This document shows positions 5,658-6,868 of a DNA stretch of 6,868 nt, one piece after another (the stretch's first letter is position 1; every line of letters begins with the position of its first letter). The translations under genes and the position numbers were made by a program. Origin of the DNA: an uncultured Bacilli bacterium (GTDB lineage: Bacteria; Bacillota_I; Bacilli_A; RF39; UBA660); assembly GCA_944351345.1 (NCBI GenBank), contig CALVPO010000077.1, positions 1 through 6,868 on the forward strand, given 5' to 3'. Under the pieces are notes generated by a model that saw only the letters and a program-made list of their open reading frames with translations, did not search any database and was not told the DNA's origin.

Positions 5658-5966
5658 ATGAAACGATTTAACATGATTGATGAAGAATTTATTTGTGAAA
5701 ATTGCCACAAAAAAGTAAATAAACTAAAATATAGTGCAAGAGATCATTGTCCATATTGCCTATATTCTAAACATTTAGACATAATGCCTGGTGATAGACA
5801 AAATAAATGTAGAGGCATGTTGAAACCTATAGGAATAGAAAAATTTAGAAACACTTACAAAATTATATATAGATGTGAAAAATGTGGTACAGCACACAAA
5901 AACATCATCGCAAATGATGATGATTTTGATGAAATAATAAAATTAAGTAAATATAATATTTTTTAA
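5658..5966 (+). CDS. RNHCP domain-containing zinc protein
   Basis: The product is 102 residues. It contains the signature RDHCPYCLYSKHLD (28-41) followed by PGDRQNKCRGMLKPIG (44-59), a close match to the RNHCP domain, in which Arg-Asn/Asp-His-Cys-Pro gives the name. Zinc ligand candidates are C13/C16 (CENC), C31/C34 (CPYC), C51 and C73/C76 (CEKC), consistent with zinc-ribbon folding. The domain's function is not established; small size and zinc ribbons suggest nucleic-acid or ribosome contacts, which is inference. The ATG is well placed 8 nt after AGGAG. It is the only plus-strand gene here: divergent from the SpoIVFA-like gene, with 58 bp between the starts, and convergent with the Asn-rich gene, whose last 24 bp it overlaps. 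Confidence 0.92.
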   Translation: MKRFNMIDEEFICENCHKKVNKLKYSARDHCPYCLYSKHLDIMPGDRQNKCRGMLKPIGIEKFRNTYKIIYRCEKCGTAHKNIIANDDDFDEIIKLSKYNIF

Positions 5967-6425
5967 ATCACTAAAAAAATCATATATATAAGGCATAACA
6001 AGTAAAAAAATACATAATATAAATACAATAAAAATAATAGCTTTAAATTCCTTTGAATGTAATATTCCAGACATTACATTCTCTTTTTTTATCTTCTTTT
6101 CTTGCATAACAGGTTCATAAGTAAACGAACCTTCACTTTCACTTTGAATCTGCCTTTGATTAGAATCAGAAACATTATTATTAGAAAAATTATTATTATA
6201 ATTATTTACTTCTTCCTGATTATTATAAGAATTATTTAAAAATTGAGAATTATTATTTAAAGGAACATTATTATTAGCATAATTATTATAACCTAAATCC
6301 TGCATATTTACACCTGTAGCACTATTTACATTAATTTGAGGATTTTCAATAGCAGTATTCAAATTAGAAGTAGCTTTATAAGTATTATTATTAGTAGTAT
6401 TGCTATTTAAATTATTATCATTCAT
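5943..6425 (-). CDS. Asn-rich single-pass membrane protein
   Basis: The product is 160 residues. Residues 1-95 are low complexity, dominated by Asn with Ser, Thr, Gln and Tyr, and probably disordered. A charged linker (KKIKKEN, 110-116) precedes one hydrophobic helix at about 127-147, leaving a tail of about 13 residues. There is no N-terminal signal, so it looks tail-anchored with the long Asn-rich region in the cytoplasm; the Lys-rich side next to the helix supports that by the positive-inside rule. The family is not recognised. AAAGGG lies 6 nt before the ATG. It follows the repeat protein gene by 21 bp, so they are likely co-transcribed and may act together. The Asn richness is partly driven by AAT codons in this AT-rich genome. 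Confidence 0.75.
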   Translation of the reverse strand: MNDNNLNSNTTNNNTYKATSNLNTAIENPQINVNSATGVNMQDLGYNNYANNNVPLNNNSQFLNNSYNNQEEVNNYNNNFSNNNVSDSNQRQIQSESEGSFTYEPVMQEKKIKKENVMSGILHSKEFKAIIFIVFILCIFLLVMPYIYDFFSDLKNIIFT

Positions 6426-6446
6426 ATTAATCCCTTTCCAATGAGC

Positions 6447-6868
6447 TTAATTGCTATTATTATTTGCAAACATACTAGATATATCAAAAGGCTGAGAACC
6501 ATCAGTAGTTACAATATTAGGAATTGTACCATTATTTGATTGAACATTAGCACTATTACCAAGAGCATCAGGCATTACTGGTGCTTGACTTACATTTGGT
6601 ACTTCCATTGTTGATACCTGATTTGCTGGTGCTTGACTTACATTTGGTACTTCCATTGTTGGTGCTTGATTTACTGGTGCTTGCTCCATATTTGGTACTT
6701 CCATTGTTGGTGCTTGATTTACTGGTGCTTGCTCCATATTTGATACTTCCATTGTTGGTGCTTGATTTACTGGTGCTTGCTCCATATTTGATACTTCCAT
6801 TGTTGGTGCTTGATTTACTGGTGCTTGCTCCATATTTGATACTTCCATTGTTGGTGCTTGATTTACTG
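6447..6868 (-). CDS. Repeat protein C-terminus, 16-residue tandem repeats (5' end outside window)
   Basis: The frame is open to the right edge and the first visible residues (VNQAPT) are already the tail of a repeat unit, so the true start lies outside the window; the Met at 6848 is inside a repeat. The unit is MEVSNMEQAPVNQAPT. Reading along the protein, three near-identical units are followed by units that drift (MEVPNMEQ, then MEVPNVSQAPANQVST) and a final half unit, then a 38-residue Asn/Ser/Gly-rich tail ending FDISSMFANNNSN. No membrane segment or catalytic motif is visible in this part. Such Pro/Gln-rich repeats usually form extended linkers or binding platforms; any enzymatic or membrane domain would be upstream. 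It lies 21 bp before the Asn-rich membrane protein gene, probably in one operon. Confidence 0.8.
   Translation of the reverse strand, partial: VNQAPTMEVSNMEQAPVNQAPTMEVSNMEQAPVNQAPTMEVSNMEQAPVNQAPTMEVPNMEQAPVNQAPTMEVPNVSQAPANQVSTMEVPNVSQAPVMPDALGNSANVQSNNGTIPNIVTTDGSQPFDISSMFANNNSN
6601..6868. repeat. 48-bp in-frame tandem repeat array
   Basis: Exact 48-bp periods begin at 6601, 6649, 6697, 6745, 6793 and 6841, the last cut by the window edge; a degenerate half copy precedes at about 6574-6600. Copies from 6697 on are almost identical and the 6601 copy has diverged most, so growth seems to have occurred at the N-terminal side of the encoded protein. Because 48 is divisible by three, changes in copy number keep the frame. 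Confidence 0.95.

Noticed and set aside
5600..5710. Upstream extension of the SpoIVFA-like protein to a Met at 5710
   Set aside because: It would overlap the RNHCP gene and its promoter, has no ribosome binding site and adds a second hydrophobic stretch before the natural anchor.
6601..6868. 48-bp array as a CRISPR
   Set aside because: There are no unique spacers; the repeat is contiguous, in frame and codes for a regular peptide.

Overview
This is a very AT-rich window (standard code; TGG is used for Trp and stops are mostly TAA) from a low-GC Gram-positive-type bacterium. Purine-rich Shine-Dalgarno sites, a lipobox lipoprotein, a SpoIVFA-like degenerate M23 membrane protein, an RNHCP zinc protein and Asn-rich membrane proteins together suggest an uncultured gut-type Bacillota (RF39/Mollicutes-like Bacilli). 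That placement is inference, not proven.

Almost everything lies on the minus strand, so transcription runs from high to low coordinates. From the right edge: the C-terminus of a protein with a 16-residue tandem repeat (6447-6868, start outside the window), then 21 bp later an Asn-rich single-pass membrane protein (5943-6425). Converging on it, and overlapping its 3' end by 24 bp, is the only plus-strand gene, an RNHCP-domain zinc protein (5658-5966). That gene is divergent from a SpoIVFA-like gene (5045-5599). Next come a transglutaminase-like cysteine-hydrolase fold protein (3889-4812) and a lipoprotein built from four copies of an unrecognised ~82-residue repeat (2685-3806).

The 596-bp space 2089-2684 encodes no protein that I can support. 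It contains the most interesting signal: a minus-strand candidate structured RNA (about 2200-2401) ending in an intrinsic terminator. Two of its hairpins have 7-nt loops that are exact reverse complements of each other, a possible kissing-loop contact. A third hairpin has a 17-bp stem. All five non-Watson-Crick positions in the three stems are G.U on the minus strand and would be A.C mismatches on the plus strand, which argues for a selected minus-strand RNA.

Downstream lie a two-domain P-loop kinase-like protein with a GTG start (991-2088), a decayed Nudix-hydrolase remnant with an in-frame stop (737-943), and a protein with ADP-ribosyltransferase-like motifs that runs off the left edge (1-744). 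The kinase / Nudix / ART-like neighbourhood hints at nucleotide or ADP-ribose chemistry, but the substrates cannot be read from the sequence.
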